This document shows positions 1 to 8,568 of a stretch of 64,000 bases of DNA, piece by piece. Both the position numbers and the translations under genes were made by a program. Source of the DNA: Roseateles puraquae (lineage in GTDB: Bacteria > Pseudomonadota > Gammaproteobacteria > Burkholderiales > Burkholderiaceae_C); NCBI RefSeq assembly GCF_002205845.1, contig NZ_NISI01000006.1, forward strand, positions 124,001 through 188,000, read 5' to 3'. Each line of letters begins with the position of its first letter. Position 1 is the stretch's first letter. Below the pieces are notes generated by a model, which was given only the letters and a program-made list of their open reading frames with translations, made no database searches and was not told where the DNA came from.

Positions 1-1848
1 GCAGTGCCGCAGCAGCTGGCGCATGGTGGCTTGGTTTCGCTGGCCGCCCGGGGTGTAGGTGTCGAGCATCGGCGGTGTCCAGCGAGCCGAGTGAACCATC
101 AGACCTCGAACGGTTTCCGGCCAAAAACTGGGATAGGAGGCGGCGATGCGTGCGCACATGCCAGCGGCGAGTCCAGTGGATGCGCTAGTGGCCCAGCTGA
201 GAGCAAACAGCCGCTCATGCGGCTCATGGCCTGTAGTCAGCAAGGACAGGCTGTCCATAGAACTGGTGAAACCGGAGGCCTCGATGGCGGCATTGCCGCC
301 TTCCATGACGATGTCCGGCTTGTAGGGCCAGCCTTGCTGCCAGGTGGCCGACGTCGTCGTGTACGGGCTCAGCCCGCCGGCGCAGGCGATGGGCTGGTAT
401 GCGGGCGCGTCTGCCGAGATGGTTGTCATCTCGGAATACGCCCCGACGGTCAGCGCATTCCACGCTTGGCCAGGGTCATGGATGGAGCTGGTGCTCAAGC
501 TGTGCGGGTACGCAGCCCAAGCGGCACTGTCATTGGTGTTGCCTGCGGAAAGAACGAACAGCCGTCTTGTCGCGCCCTGTCCCTCGTAGTCGCAAGCCAG
601 CCGGTCGACCTCGGCTGACCAGGATGAAGGCCGACCACGGTCGCGGCCGTCGGTGGAAGACACCGCCATCGCGAATACGCGGCGGCGCTCGACATCGGTG
701 ATCTCCACACGAGCGACAGCCTCCGCCGTGATCGCGCCAAATGACTCACCCTCGTTGTCGCCCGGCCCGCGCAGCACCTTCACAGACTCAAGGCGATGCG
801 GAACCACCAGCGGCGCGTTCTCGGCCAGTGCGGCCGTGAGGTCGCCCAGCAGTGCCAGGCCGGCGAGCTCACTTCCATGGCCGTTCGCATCGTCTGGCCC
901 CCAGGCCGGCTCTATGGCGTGGCGGTCCTCGTCGGCCACGAACGGCGCAAGAAGTGGGTGGCCGTGATTCACGCCGGTGTCCAGCAGCGTCACGTACGCG
1001 TTGCCGGTCGGTTCGGGAACCAGTCGCTGCAGCAGATCGTCCTGCCAGTCCGCCTGCTCACCGAGCGGCAGATTTGCGAAGAACTCCGCAGTGGTCTTGG
1101 CGCGGCGCAGTTCCGCGATCATGTTCAACACCAGTGGCGACTGCAGGAACTGATGCTTGGTACCGTGGACCTGGGCGACCATACGCTCGGGAAAGTGCAG
1201 CACGCGATCGCTGACCCGCAGCCCTGCCATGCCGGTCACCTTGCGGAAGTCGGCCAGCGTGCGCTCGGCATGCCCGCCGAGCGGGAGCCATGCCTCCCAC
1301 CAAATGGCTTGATCCGCGGTGTCAGGCAAGGCCGCGACGTCATCCGTCCAGAGCGAGTCGAAGGTCGCCACGCGCAGCGCGCTGATGGCGTCCACGAGCG
1401 CTTGGTGATCAAGCGGAGTGCCGTTCTTGCTGGTCTTTCCGTCGACGTACTCAGTGATCAGGTTCTCGAAATGGCTCAACTTGCCTTGCGGCACGAACAC
1501 TGTGGCCAGGATCTGCGCGCCCTGGTGCCGGACGTTCATCAGCTCGATGCCGCGATGGTCACGAGCAAGGCTCGCGGCGGCCATGGCCACACCCTGCTCG
1601 CTCTCAAACTCAACCTGGATGCCGATCGCACTCTGCACGCCAGCTTCGGCTTGCTCGGCCACACGCTGCTGTTGGGCGGTGGCGACCTGCGCCAACTGGG
1701 CGCGTAGCGCCCCCGCATGCTGCTGCCGGTCTTTCGCCGGTACCGTCGGTTTGGCGCCCCCGCCGATCGGCTTGGCGGTATAGCCCTCAACGCTGCAGGT
1801 GCCTTGAGGAAACAGGTGCGGGCGGTGCTGCTGATCTCCGGTAGCCAT
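1..1848 (-). CDS. ietS: IetS-like subtilisin family (S8) serine protease, C-terminus cut by window edge
   Basis: Reading the minus strand from the ATG at 1848 gives 616 uninterrupted residues that run off the window. The subtilisin triad is visible in order: Asp290 in LLDTGVNHG, His324 in NGHGSELAG, oxyanion Asn437 in LSAGN and Ser555 in ATSAS. The Ser region is degenerate, with ATSAS where GTSMA is usual. About 280 residues precede the protease domain, with no signal peptide, so the protein is probably cytoplasmic. It lies 15 nt downstream of an AAA+ ATPase in the same direction. That pairing is the IetA/IetS module, first known from plasmid incompatibility exclusion in Agrobacterium and later shown to act as an anti-phage system. 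Family and pairing are read from motifs; the defence role here is inferred. Codons such as GAA, CTT and TCT are commoner than in neighbouring genes, which hints at transfer. Confidence 0.85.
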   Translation of the reverse strand, partial: MATGDQQHRPHLFPQGTCSVEGYTAKPIGGGAKPTVPAKDRQQHAGALRAQLAQVATAQQQRVAEQAEAGVQSAIGIQVEFESEQGVAMAAASLARDHRGIELMNVRHQGAQILATVFVPQGKLSHFENLITEYVDGKTSKNGTPLDHQALVDAISALRVATFDSLWTDDVAALPDTADQAIWWEAWLPLGGHAERTLADFRKVTGMAGLRVSDRVLHFPERMVAQVHGTKHQFLQSPLVLNMIAELRRAKTTAEFFANLPLGEQADWQDDLLQRLVPEPTGNAYVTLLDTGVNHGHPLLAPFVADEDRHAIEPAWGPDDANGHGSELAGLALLGDLTAALAENAPLVVPHRLESVKVLRGPGDNEGESFGAITAEAVARVEITDVERRRVFAMAVSSTDGRDRGRPSSWSAEVDRLACDYEGQGATRRLFVLSAGNTNDSAAWAAYPHSLSTSSIHDPGQAWNALTVGAYSEMTTISADAPAYQPIACAGGLSPYTTTSATWQQGWPYKPDIVMEGGNAAIEASGFTSSMDSLSLLTTGHEPHERLFALSWATSASTGLAAGMCARIAASYPSFWPETVRGLMVHSARWTPPMLDTYTPGGQRNQATMRQLLRHC

Positions 1849-1863
1849 TCAGCGAACGCGCAC

Positions 1864-2862
1864 TCAGACCTTGGCCACAGACGTGCGGCGACGCACGGCC
1901 TGGCGTTGTTGGAGAAGAACCTTCACGTCGTCAATCGGCACACTGACCTGGTCATGCATCACGGCTTCCTTGACCGCATCGCTTACGGCCCGCGTGATCT
2001 CTGCATGGCTTAGACCGACGGCTTCGGTCGTCAGCGCAGAGATGGCCTTGGTCGACTTCAGATAGCTACCCAAGCGCATGCGCAGCAGCGCACGAATCTC
2101 GTCTGCGGATGGCACGTGGTACTCAACCAGGTCATCGAAGCGTCGGAATAGAGCGTCGTCAAGGATGTCCACGTGATTCGTGGCGGCGACGATGACGCTG
2201 CTGGACTCATCCTGCTCGATCATCAGCAGGAAGCTGTTGAGGATGCGCCGGATCTCACCGACGTCGTTGGCCATGCCGCGCTGGCTGCCGATGGCGTCAA
2301 ATTCGTCGAAGAAATACACGCCTCGGGTGGAGGCCACAGCGTCGAACACCTGGCGCAGCTTGGCGGCCGACTCGCCCATGAACTTGGTGATGAGCGCGTC
2401 CAGGCGCACTACAAACAACGGGATGCCCAACTCACCCGCCAACGCAGCGGCTGTCATCGTCTTGCCAGTGCCAGAAGGGCCAACCAGAAGGAGCTTGCGG
2501 CGCGGATGCAGGCCGTGGCTGCGTAGCTTGCTCAGATGTCGCTGCTCCTTCAGCACGCGCTGCAACCCGGCGAGCACTGGCGGCGCCAGCACCATGTCCG
2601 AAAGCCGTCTGGACGGGTAGGACACGGTCAGCAGGGATGCCAGCTCACCCTTGGGGCGAGCAAGCGGAATGGCGCCCTCGGGGGAGCCCGAGGGTCGGCG
2701 CGACTTGGCAGCGTCAAGCAGATCGCGCAGTTCCTCGGCGAGCTTGCCGTGTCCCTGTTTGGCCTCGTGCGCGGCCATCTGCATAGCGACCGAGTAGAAA
2801 TGGCGCTCGTCTCCCTCCGCATAGGAGCGAAACAGGGCTTTGAGTTGATCGCCATTGGCCAT
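1864..2862 (-). CDS. ietA: IetA-like AAA+ ATPase
   Basis: A 332-residue AAA+ ATPase. Walker A GPSGTGKT lies at about 128-135, Walker B YFFDEFDA at about 183-190, sensor-1 Asn in AATNH near 229, and arginine-finger candidates in LFRRFDD near 240. The first 100 residues are helical and lack a recognised domain. The stop is 15 nt before the start of the subtilisin-like protease, so the two are one transcript. In IetAS systems the ATPase is thought to control or feed the protease when a phage or plasmid is sensed. A stand-alone FtsH/Spastin-like chaperone is the alternative, but the protease partner argues against it. No strong Shine-Dalgarno is visible before the ATG. Confidence 0.85.
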   Translation of the reverse strand: MANGDQLKALFRSYAEGDERHFYSVAMQMAAHEAKQGHGKLAEELRDLLDAAKSRRPSGSPEGAIPLARPKGELASLLTVSYPSRRLSDMVLAPPVLAGLQRVLKEQRHLSKLRSHGLHPRRKLLLVGPSGTGKTMTAAALAGELGIPLFVVRLDALITKFMGESAAKLRQVFDAVASTRGVYFFDEFDAIGSQRGMANDVGEIRRILNSFLLMIEQDESSSVIVAATNHVDILDDALFRRFDDLVEYHVPSADEIRALLRMRLGSYLKSTKAISALTTEAVGLSHAEITRAVSDAVKEAVMHDQVSVPIDDVKVLLQQRQAVRRRTSVAKV

Positions 2863-3439
2863 GAGGTCATTGTCGCGTATGGCGCCCTGCGGAAGTCCAG
2901 TCTAGGGTTTGCCTGGGCCGTCTGTCGGCTCGCGCCACAGTGCCCCAATCAGCTGTGCTGACGGGTCACGACCTTGACGCCAGCTGGCTCAGCGGTCGTG
3001 GCTCCAGTATCGCGTAGCTGTGGTACGCCAGAGCGGCCAGACGCCCGTAAGCCGGGCTCGACGACCCGACCCACTCGCTCGGTCGGCGCAGCCCGCCACA
3101 GGCCACGGGAAGGCCCTGTAGGGGGCCGTCAGGCCTGCCCAAAGACCAGCGCACCACGCCAGCCATCCGCGATCCACACCTTTTGCAGCGAAAGTTCGCC
3201 GCATACGGAGTTGAGCCAAGCAGCGCCTGGGGGCGATTTCATTGGCACGCAGCGCTGCAGCTCTGTCATGGACCCCGCAACTGGGGGCCGGAATCGGCCC
3301 TTCATCCTCCTTCAATCCCGGCCGAGGGCCTGCACCCAACGCGCCCTCCCCGCGTCTCCTCGACATGTTCCACAAGAGTCCAACTCCATCGCTTGAATGG
3401 TCACCTGTTACCAAATCCGAACAGGGGCCGCATCCGAAA

Positions 3440-3471
3440 AGTTCAGAACTGAGTGAACAAAGTTCAGAACT
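3440..3471. promoter_or_regulatory. Two tandem 11-bp palindromes, possible operator
   Basis: The palindrome AGTTCAGAACT occurs exactly at 3440-3450 and again at 3461-3471. The centres are 21 bp apart, two helical turns, as expected for paired dimer sites on one face of DNA. They lie about 110 bp upstream of the GntR start and far upstream of the ATPase start. The bound regulator is unknown. Confidence 0.5.
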
Positions 3472-3544
3472 GAATGGTTTTCGACACCTCGTCCAGGATC
3501 GGCAGTCGCCCTGCGCTCATCAGACACTTGCGCCAACTGTCCAC

Positions 3545-3566
3545 GTGTACTATCGTACTAGTACAC
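3545..3566. promoter_or_regulatory. Operator for the adjacent GntR/YtrA regulator
   Basis: A perfect inverted repeat, GTGTACTA at 3545-3552 and TAGTACAC at 3559-3566 with a 6-bp spacer, ends 13 bp before the ATG of the GntR gene. The position would cover the transcription start, so autorepression of the whole three-gene operon is likely. The symmetry is directly visible; the identity of the binding protein is inferred from the adjacent gene. Confidence 0.7.
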
Positions 3567-3579
3567 ATTGGCAGCTCGC

Positions 3580-3975
3580 ATGGACCCCACCCACTTCGTC
3601 CAGATCAACACCGGCTCGCCCGAGCCCATCTACCGGCAGCTCATCGAGCAGGTGAAGCGCCGCGTGGCGGCCGGGCAGTTGCAGGCGGGGGACGAGATTC
3701 CGTCCGTGCGGGAGCTGGCGCAGGCGCTGGCGGTGCACCCCATGACCATCTCCAAGGCGTATTCGATGCTGGAGATGGAAGGGGTGTTGGAGCGCCGGCG
3801 GGGGCTGTCGATGGTGGTGGCGGCCCAGCACCAGGGCGCCCAGCCCACGGCCGACCGGGTGGAGCTGCTGCGCCCCACGCTGGAGAAGGCCGCCGCCGAA
3901 GCCCGTGAGCTGGCCCTGCCGGCGGCGCAGGCACTGCACTTGTTCAAGACCATCCTCGAGGAGGCCTCCCGATGA
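3580..3975 (+). CDS. GntR family (YtrA subfamily) transcriptional regulator
   Basis: A 131-residue regulator with an N-terminal GntR winged helix (about 10-75; PIYRQLIEQVKRRV, PSVRELAQALAVHP). Only a short helical tail follows, the layout of the YtrA subfamily, which has no large effector domain. The ATG at 3580 is preferred over an in-frame TTG four codons upstream because it lies just after a perfect operator-like inverted repeat. No clear ribosome-binding site is seen. The gene overlaps the ABC ATPase start by 4 nt. YtrA regulators typically repress their own ABC-transporter operon and respond to cell-envelope or antibiotic stress; that response is inferred here. Confidence 0.88.
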   Translation: MDPTHFVQINTGSPEPIYRQLIEQVKRRVAAGQLQAGDEIPSVRELAQALAVHPMTISKAYSMLEMEGVLERRRGLSMVVAAQHQGAQPTADRVELLRPTLEKAAAEARELALPAAQALHLFKTILEEASR

Positions 3976-4856
3976 GCCCGCACTTCCCTCCGGCCAGCAC
4001 GCCGAGCGCCGACATCCGCGGCCTGAGCCTGCGCTACCCCCAGGGCCCCGCCGTGCTCGAAGGCCTGGACTGGCAGCTGCTACCCGGCCAGGTGGTAGGC
4101 CTGCTCGGGCGCAACGGCGCCGGCAAGACGACGCTGCTCGAAGCCCTGCTCGGCCTGCGCGAGCCCAGCAGCGGCGAGGTGCAGCTGTTCGGCCAGCCAG
4201 CCCAGGTGCTCGACGACGCCACCCGCGCCCGCATCGGCTATGTGCCGCAGCACAGCGACCTGTTCGAGAGCTTCAGCGCGGCGCAGCTGCTGGCCTACTT
4301 CCGCAGCTTCTACCCGCGCTGGAACGAGGCCAAGGTGGAGGGTCTGATGTCGCGCTGGGACATCGACCGCGACAAGCCCATCCGCAAGCTCTCGGGCGGG
4401 CAGAAGCAGCGCCTGTCCATCATCCGCGCGCTGGCCCATGAGCCCGACTTGCTGGTGCTGGACGAACCCGTCGCCAGCCTGGACCCGGCCGGCCGGCGCG
4501 ACTTCCTGCGGGAGCTGGTGGGCGAGGTGCTGGACCGCGGCGCCACCGTGGTGTTCTCGACCCACATCCTGTCGGACCTGGAGCGGGTGGCCTTCAACAT
4601 CGCCTTCCTGAGCCAAGGCCGCATCGCGCTGCAGGCGCCACTGGACGAGCTGCTGGAGCAGGTGCGCGCCTTCACCGGCAGCGTGACCGAGGTGGCGGCG
4701 CTGATGGCGCGGCTGGGCGCCCAGCCGCTCAAGCGCATACCGCTGGAAGCGGGCCGGGAGCGCGTGCTGGCCCGACTGCCCGCGCATGCCGAGTTGCCGG
4801 CCGGCGTGGCCGCCGACCGGCTCAACCTCGATGACCTGTTCACGGAGCTGACCTGA
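3972..4856 (+). CDS. ABC transporter ATP-binding protein
   Basis: A 294-residue ABC ATPase. Walker A GRNGAGKTT (46-54), Q-loop YVPQ (about 90-93), signature LSGGQ (140-144), Walker B LLVLDEP (160-166) and H-loop His198 are all present, so it should hydrolyse ATP. The C-terminal 80 residues form an accessory region as in ABC-2 type (drug or peptide export) ATPases. Start and stop overlap both neighbours by a few nucleotides, so translation is probably coupled with the GntR regulator and the membrane protein. The substrate is unknown. Confidence 0.92.
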   Translation: MSPHFPPASTPSADIRGLSLRYPQGPAVLEGLDWQLLPGQVVGLLGRNGAGKTTLLEALLGLREPSSGEVQLFGQPAQVLDDATRARIGYVPQHSDLFESFSAAQLLAYFRSFYPRWNEAKVEGLMSRWDIDRDKPIRKLSGGQKQRLSIIRALAHEPDLLVLDEPVASLDPAGRRDFLRELVGEVLDRGATVVFSTHILSDLERVAFNIAFLSQGRIALQAPLDELLEQVRAFTGSVTEVAALMARLGAQPLKRIPLEAGRERVLARLPAHAELPAGVAADRLNLDDLFTELT

Positions 4857-6307
4857 TGAACACCGCCCAGCTGTCGCAGGTGCTGCTGGCGGCATGGCGC
4901 CAGCGCGACCGCAGCTCACCCTGGGGGCGCTGGCTGATCGCCGCGCTGGTGGTGCTGCCGAGCGTGGCCAGCGCGCTGCTGCTCCACGGACCGGCCCGAT
5001 GGGGACTGCCGGCAGGCATTTCGCTGGTCATCATCCACATCGGCTGGCTGTTGATGGCGGCCAACCTGCAGATGCAGAACACCCCATCCGCCGCGCGTTT
5101 CGTGCCCGGCCATGTGCGCGCGCTGAGACAGGCCGGGTTGCTGTGCTGGGTGGCCTGTACCGCCGCGAGCTGCCTGCTGCTGGTCCTCGTCATGCCCACC
5201 CGCTTGCTGACCTGGCAGGCCGCGCTGCTTGGGAGTGCCGCCGCGGTGACCTTCACGATGTGGTCGACCCGGATCTGGTGGCTGTGGCTCCTGTTCTTCT
5301 TCTGGGGGCCGCTGCTGGGCGTGCTCAGCGAGCACCTGCCCCTTCCCCTGCAGGCCGCGCAGGCGCTGTGGCATGAACACCAGCACCTGACGCTGGCCGC
5401 CGGGCTGCTGGGGCTCGGGGCCCTGATGCCCGCAGCCTTCGGCCAGGGGGATGCGGCGCACCGCCGTGCCTATGGGCGATTGAGCCGCCTGCAGGAGATG
5501 CAGCGCATGTTCCAGGAAGGCCACCAGGCGACGCCGGCCCAGGCCTTCGTCGGGCTGGAGCGCTTCAGCCGGCCCTTCAACGCCGTCATCACGGCCTGGC
5601 GCGAGCATGTGCTGCGCAGGGCAGACAACACCTCGACCGCCAGCCTGCTGGCCCGCGCCGAGATCGTGCTGCATGCCAACCAGCACTGGGTCTATCAGCT
5701 CCTCACCGCAGCCTCCATCATGGCCAGCCTGGCGCTGATGTTGGGCGTCGTCGTGGGGTGGACGGGCGCGCCGTGGCAAGACCTGATCCACCACGGCGCC
5801 TTCGGCATCACCGTGGGCCTGGGCAGCATGGCCGTCATCCCGATGCTGGGGCGTGCCATGCTGTGGCAGACCCGTCGGGAGCAGGCCCTGCTGCGGCTGT
5901 TGCCGGGCCTGCCCCAAGGCCGCGCCGCGAACCGCGCCGTTGCGTGGCTGTCATTGCGCCATGCACTACTGGCCGCCGTGCTCGCGGCCGTGCTGATCCT
6001 GCCGCTGTGCCGCATCACCGACCAATGGGGGCTGCTGTGGCTGCCGCTCATGGCCGTGCCCTGGTCGCTCTGGACGGCCACGCGCTCGCCGGCCCACATG
6101 CGCCAGCCCACCGGCCTCCGGTCCATGCTGCCCGTCATGGCCTATTACCTGAGCGCCGCGGTGGCTTACGTCGGCACCGAACGACTGGGCCTGCCCATGG
6201 TGCCGTGGGCCGTCGGCCTGCTGGCCGTCAGCGCGGCCTGGGGTGCATGGCGCTGGCGCCGGCTCGACCACCAACCCGCGGCACTGCCGGCCGGGCGCCT
6301 GAGCTGA
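4856..6307 (+). CDS. Polytopic membrane protein, putative permease partner of the ABC ATPase
   Basis: A 483-residue protein with roughly ten to twelve hydrophobic segments, including ones near 22-40, 50-68, 85-105 and 125-160, and several in the last 120 residues. A hydrophilic middle of about 80 residues (about 195-280) separates two membrane halves. The stop of the ATPase overlaps this start by one base, so it is almost certainly the membrane component of the same transporter. I do not recognise a named permease family from motifs. Export of an envelope-active compound is the usual job of GntR(YtrA)-ABC operons; for this protein that is inference from context. Confidence 0.75.
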   Translation: MNTAQLSQVLLAAWRQRDRSSPWGRWLIAALVVLPSVASALLLHGPARWGLPAGISLVIIHIGWLLMAANLQMQNTPSAARFVPGHVRALRQAGLLCWVACTAASCLLLVLVMPTRLLTWQAALLGSAAAVTFTMWSTRIWWLWLLFFFWGPLLGVLSEHLPLPLQAAQALWHEHQHLTLAAGLLGLGALMPAAFGQGDAAHRRAYGRLSRLQEMQRMFQEGHQATPAQAFVGLERFSRPFNAVITAWREHVLRRADNTSTASLLARAEIVLHANQHWVYQLLTAASIMASLALMLGVVVGWTGAPWQDLIHHGAFGITVGLGSMAVIPMLGRAMLWQTRREQALLRLLPGLPQGRAANRAVAWLSLRHALLAAVLAAVLILPLCRITDQWGLLWLPLMAVPWSLWTATRSPAHMRQPTGLRSMLPVMAYYLSAAVAYVGTERLGLPMVPWAVGLLAVSAAWGAWRWRRLDHQPAALPAGRLS

Positions 6308-6319
6308 ACGGTAGCTCGC

Positions 6320-6796
6320 TCAGATCGGCAGCTCGGTGAAGTAGCGCCCGCCGTGGAAGATCAGCGGCTGCGCGCCCGGCCGCGAGGTGCAGCGCTCCAC
6401 CTCGCCGACGAAGATGACATGGTCGCCCTCTTCATAGCGGCTACGGTTGGCGCATTCGAAGGTGGCCACGGCGCCGTCCAGCACCGGCGCGCCGCCCGCG
6501 CCCTCGCGCCAGGCGACGCCGGCGAAGCGGTCGATGTCGCGGGTGGCGAAGCGCTGCGCCAGGTCTTTTTGATCGGCCGCCAGGATGTTGATCGCGTAGT
6601 GGGAGCCATGCGTGAACACCGGCATGGACCCGGCGCGTCGGGCCAGGCTCCACAGCACCAGCGGCGGGTCCAGCGACACGGAGTTGAAGGAATTGGCCGT
6701 CAGGCCCGCGAGGCTGCCGTCGGAACCGCGCACGGTGATGATGGTCACGCCCGTGGCGAACATCCCCAGGGCGGCGCGGAATTGCTGACTGTCCAT
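6320..6796 (-). CDS. Flavin reductase family protein
   Basis: A 158-residue protein matching the flavin-reductase-like split-barrel family over its full length. It opens with RAALGMFATGVTIIT, then GLTANSFNSVSLDPPLVLWSL and the typical C-terminal HGGRYF. Family members reduce FMN or FAD with NAD(P)H for two-component monooxygenases, or act as general FMN-binding oxidoreductases. No monooxygenase partner is adjacent, so the specific role is open. It converges with the preceding membrane-protein gene, with 12 nt between the stops. Confidence 0.88.
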   Translation of the reverse strand: MDSQQFRAALGMFATGVTIITVRGSDGSLAGLTANSFNSVSLDPPLVLWSLARRAGSMPVFTHGSHYAINILAADQKDLAQRFATRDIDRFAGVAWREGAGGAPVLDGAVATFECANRSRYEEGDHVIFVGEVERCTSRPGAQPLIFHGGRYFTELPI

Positions 6797-6859
6797 GGCC
6801 AGGATTGTCGCTGCCCTGTCCTACGACAGCCCGCCCAGGGGCATCGCACAATCACGCGC

Positions 6860-7831
6860 ATGAACGCCGCCGACTTCACCGTCCAAGACGACCTTCAGTT
6901 CAGCAACCAGCCGCGCCGCATGTTCGGCGACTGCGCCGACTGCGCCGCCGGCCGATGCACCCCGCCCGCCCAACGCAGCCGGCGGCTGTTCACCGGCCTG
7001 CTGGGCGCTGCCGCGCTGGCACCGGCCTGGGCGCGCGAAGGGGTGGATGTGGGCCCCAAGAGCAAGTTCGCGGGCCTGGTGTCGGCCGAGCAGCTGGAGG
7101 CCGCTGGCGGCCAGCAATACGCGCAGATGATGCGCGAGGCGGCACAGCAGCGGGCCCTGGCACCGATGGAACACCCGCAGGCCCAGCGGCTGCGCTACAT
7201 CGCCCAGCGCATCGTGCCCTTCAGCTACGAATGGAACGACCGCGCGCGCCAATGGAAGTGGGAGGTGAACCTGCTGGGCAGCCCGCAGCTCAACGCCTTC
7301 TGCATGCCGGGCGGCAAGATCGCGTTCTATTACGGCATCCTCGAAAAGCTCCAGCTGGAAGACGACGAGGTCGCGGCCATCATGGGCCATGAAGTGGCCC
7401 ACGCGCTGCGTGAGCATGCCCGCGAGCGCATGGGCAAGACGGCGGCGACCAACGGCGTCATCGAGCTCGGCTCGGCGCTGCTCGGTCTGGGCAACCTGGG
7501 CCGCGGCCTGGCGGGCCTCGGTGGCCAGCTGCTCACGCTGCGCTTCAGCCGAGAAGACGAGAGCGAGGCCGACCTGGTCGGCATCGAGCTCTCGGCCCGC
7601 GCCGGCTATGACCCCTCGGCCGCGGTGCGGCTGTGGGAAAAGATGATGTCGGCCAACAAAGGCGCGCCGCCGCAGTGGCTGTCCACCCACCCGGCCAGCG
7701 GCACGCGCATCCGCGACATCCAGGCCAACTTGTCGAAGGTGGCGGGACTCTACGCCCGCGCGCCACGCCCGGAGCGCCGCTTCCCGGTCGCCCCGCCGCT
7801 CAGGAGCGCGACCACCTCGCGCGACGGCTGA
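6860..7831 (+). CDS. M48 family metalloprotease, exported
   Basis: A 323-residue peptidase with the zinc motif HEVAH at 177-181 and a downstream glutamate in EDESEADLVG as likely third ligand, the Oma1/BepA-like M48 arrangement. The N-terminus carries SRRLFTGLLGAAALA, a twin-arginine-like signal ending near Ala-Trp-Ala, so a periplasmic location is likely. A Cys-rich stretch (CADCAAGRC) precedes the signal. The ATG at 6860 is chosen because upstream codons overlap the divergent flavin reductase gene. M48 proteases of this type take part in outer-membrane protein quality control; that role is inferred. Confidence 0.9.
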   Translation: MNAADFTVQDDLQFSNQPRRMFGDCADCAAGRCTPPAQRSRRLFTGLLGAAALAPAWAREGVDVGPKSKFAGLVSAEQLEAAGGQQYAQMMREAAQQRALAPMEHPQAQRLRYIAQRIVPFSYEWNDRARQWKWEVNLLGSPQLNAFCMPGGKIAFYYGILEKLQLEDDEVAAIMGHEVAHALREHARERMGKTAATNGVIELGSALLGLGNLGRGLAGLGGQLLTLRFSREDESEADLVGIELSARAGYDPSAAVRLWEKMMSANKGAPPQWLSTHPASGTRIRDIQANLSKVAGLYARAPRPERRFPVAPPLRSATTSRDG

Positions 7832-7840
7832 CGCCCGCGC

Positions 7841-8473
7841 CTACCAGCGCGCCGGCAGGTTCTTCAGCCGCTGGTACTCGCCCGCGGCCACGCGGCGCAG
7901 GTAGCCGCCCAGCTCCAGGTCCTTGACCAGCTTGGACACCATCTCGCGCGAGCAGCCCAGGCGCTGGGCCATGCCCTGGTGAGTCAGCGCCAGGTGGCGG
8001 CCGTCGCCGGTGGATTCGTCCACCAGGTTCTTGAGCCGGCCGTAGACGTCGTTCAACGCCAGTTGCTTGGTCGACAGCGTGGCGGCCCGCGCACGGCGGA
8101 TCACCTTGGTCAGCAGCTCGAAGGCGAACTCCGGGTGCTCGCTGATGTGGGTCAGCAGGCTGGCGCGTGTGACCATGACCAGGCGGCTGGCTTCTTCCGT
8201 GATGACGCTGGCCGAGCGCGGGCCACCGTCCAGGCTCATCTCGCCCACATACTCGCCGGGGCCGTAGACGCCGTAGGTGATCTCGCGGCCACGCACGTCG
8301 CTGCTGAACGCGCGCAGCGAACCGCTGAGGATGAGGTAGAGGTTGTCGCCGATCGAGCCTTCCTCGATCAGCACGATGCCCTTGCGGTAGCTGCGGGCAA
8401 TGCCGCGTGCCGCCAGCAGCCGCAGCGACGGCGGCAGGGACTGGAATTCGTTGTCGAGAGCGTCGTCAGCCAT
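7841..8473 (-). CDS. Crp/Fnr family transcriptional regulator
   Basis: A 210-residue regulator. It has an N-terminal cyclic-nucleotide-binding fold (about 15-125; GDNLYLILSGSLRAF and PGEYVGEMSLDGGPRSASV) and a C-terminal Crp-type helix-turn-helix (about 150-205; MAQRLGCSREMVSKLVKDLE). The Fnr-type N-terminal cysteine cluster is absent, so it is not an oxygen-sensing FNR; the ligand is unknown. It converges with the M48 protease gene. Confidence 0.9.
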   Translation of the reverse strand: MADDALDNEFQSLPPSLRLLAARGIARSYRKGIVLIEEGSIGDNLYLILSGSLRAFSSDVRGREITYGVYGPGEYVGEMSLDGGPRSASVITEEASRLVMVTRASLLTHISEHPEFAFELLTKVIRRARAATLSTKQLALNDVYGRLKNLVDESTGDGRHLALTHQGMAQRLGCSREMVSKLVKDLELGGYLRRVAAGEYQRLKNLPARW

Positions 8474-8549
8474 CCAAGCAACGCCGGGGCATGAGGCCCG
8501 TGGCGCGCCCGAATGTTAGTGCTTGCCGGCCTGCCGACGCCCGCTGCTG

Positions 8550-8566
8550 CACGCCCTTGCGGCGTG
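8550..8566 (-). terminator. Hairpin just after the LuxR-family gene
   Basis: CACGCC (8550-8555) and GGCGTG (8561-8566) form a perfect 6-bp stem with a 5-nt loop, starting 2 nt beyond the stop codon of the LuxR-type gene as read on the minus strand. There is no U-tract, so termination is only a guess. Confidence 0.3.
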
Positions 8567-8568
8567 AC

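Larger units (their letters stand above)
2863..3579. other. Gene-poor stretch between the IetAS-like pair and the GntR operon
   Basis: About 700 bases with no convincing gene. Short open frames occur on both strands, but none shows a recognisable domain and they contradict each other. It holds an inverted repeat, CACGACC (2967-2973) with GGTCGTG (2994-3000), the two 11-bp palindromes annotated at 3440-3471 and the GntR operator at 3545-3566. The base composition and breaks in coding suggest a boundary of an acquired segment. No integrase or repeat marking an integration site is visible. Confidence 0.4.

Noticed and set aside
2989-3414. A minus-strand frame of 141 codons in the gene-poor stretch
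   Set aside because: Arg/Trp/Gly-rich with no domain, overlapped by equally good frames on the other strand, and without a clear ribosome-binding site.
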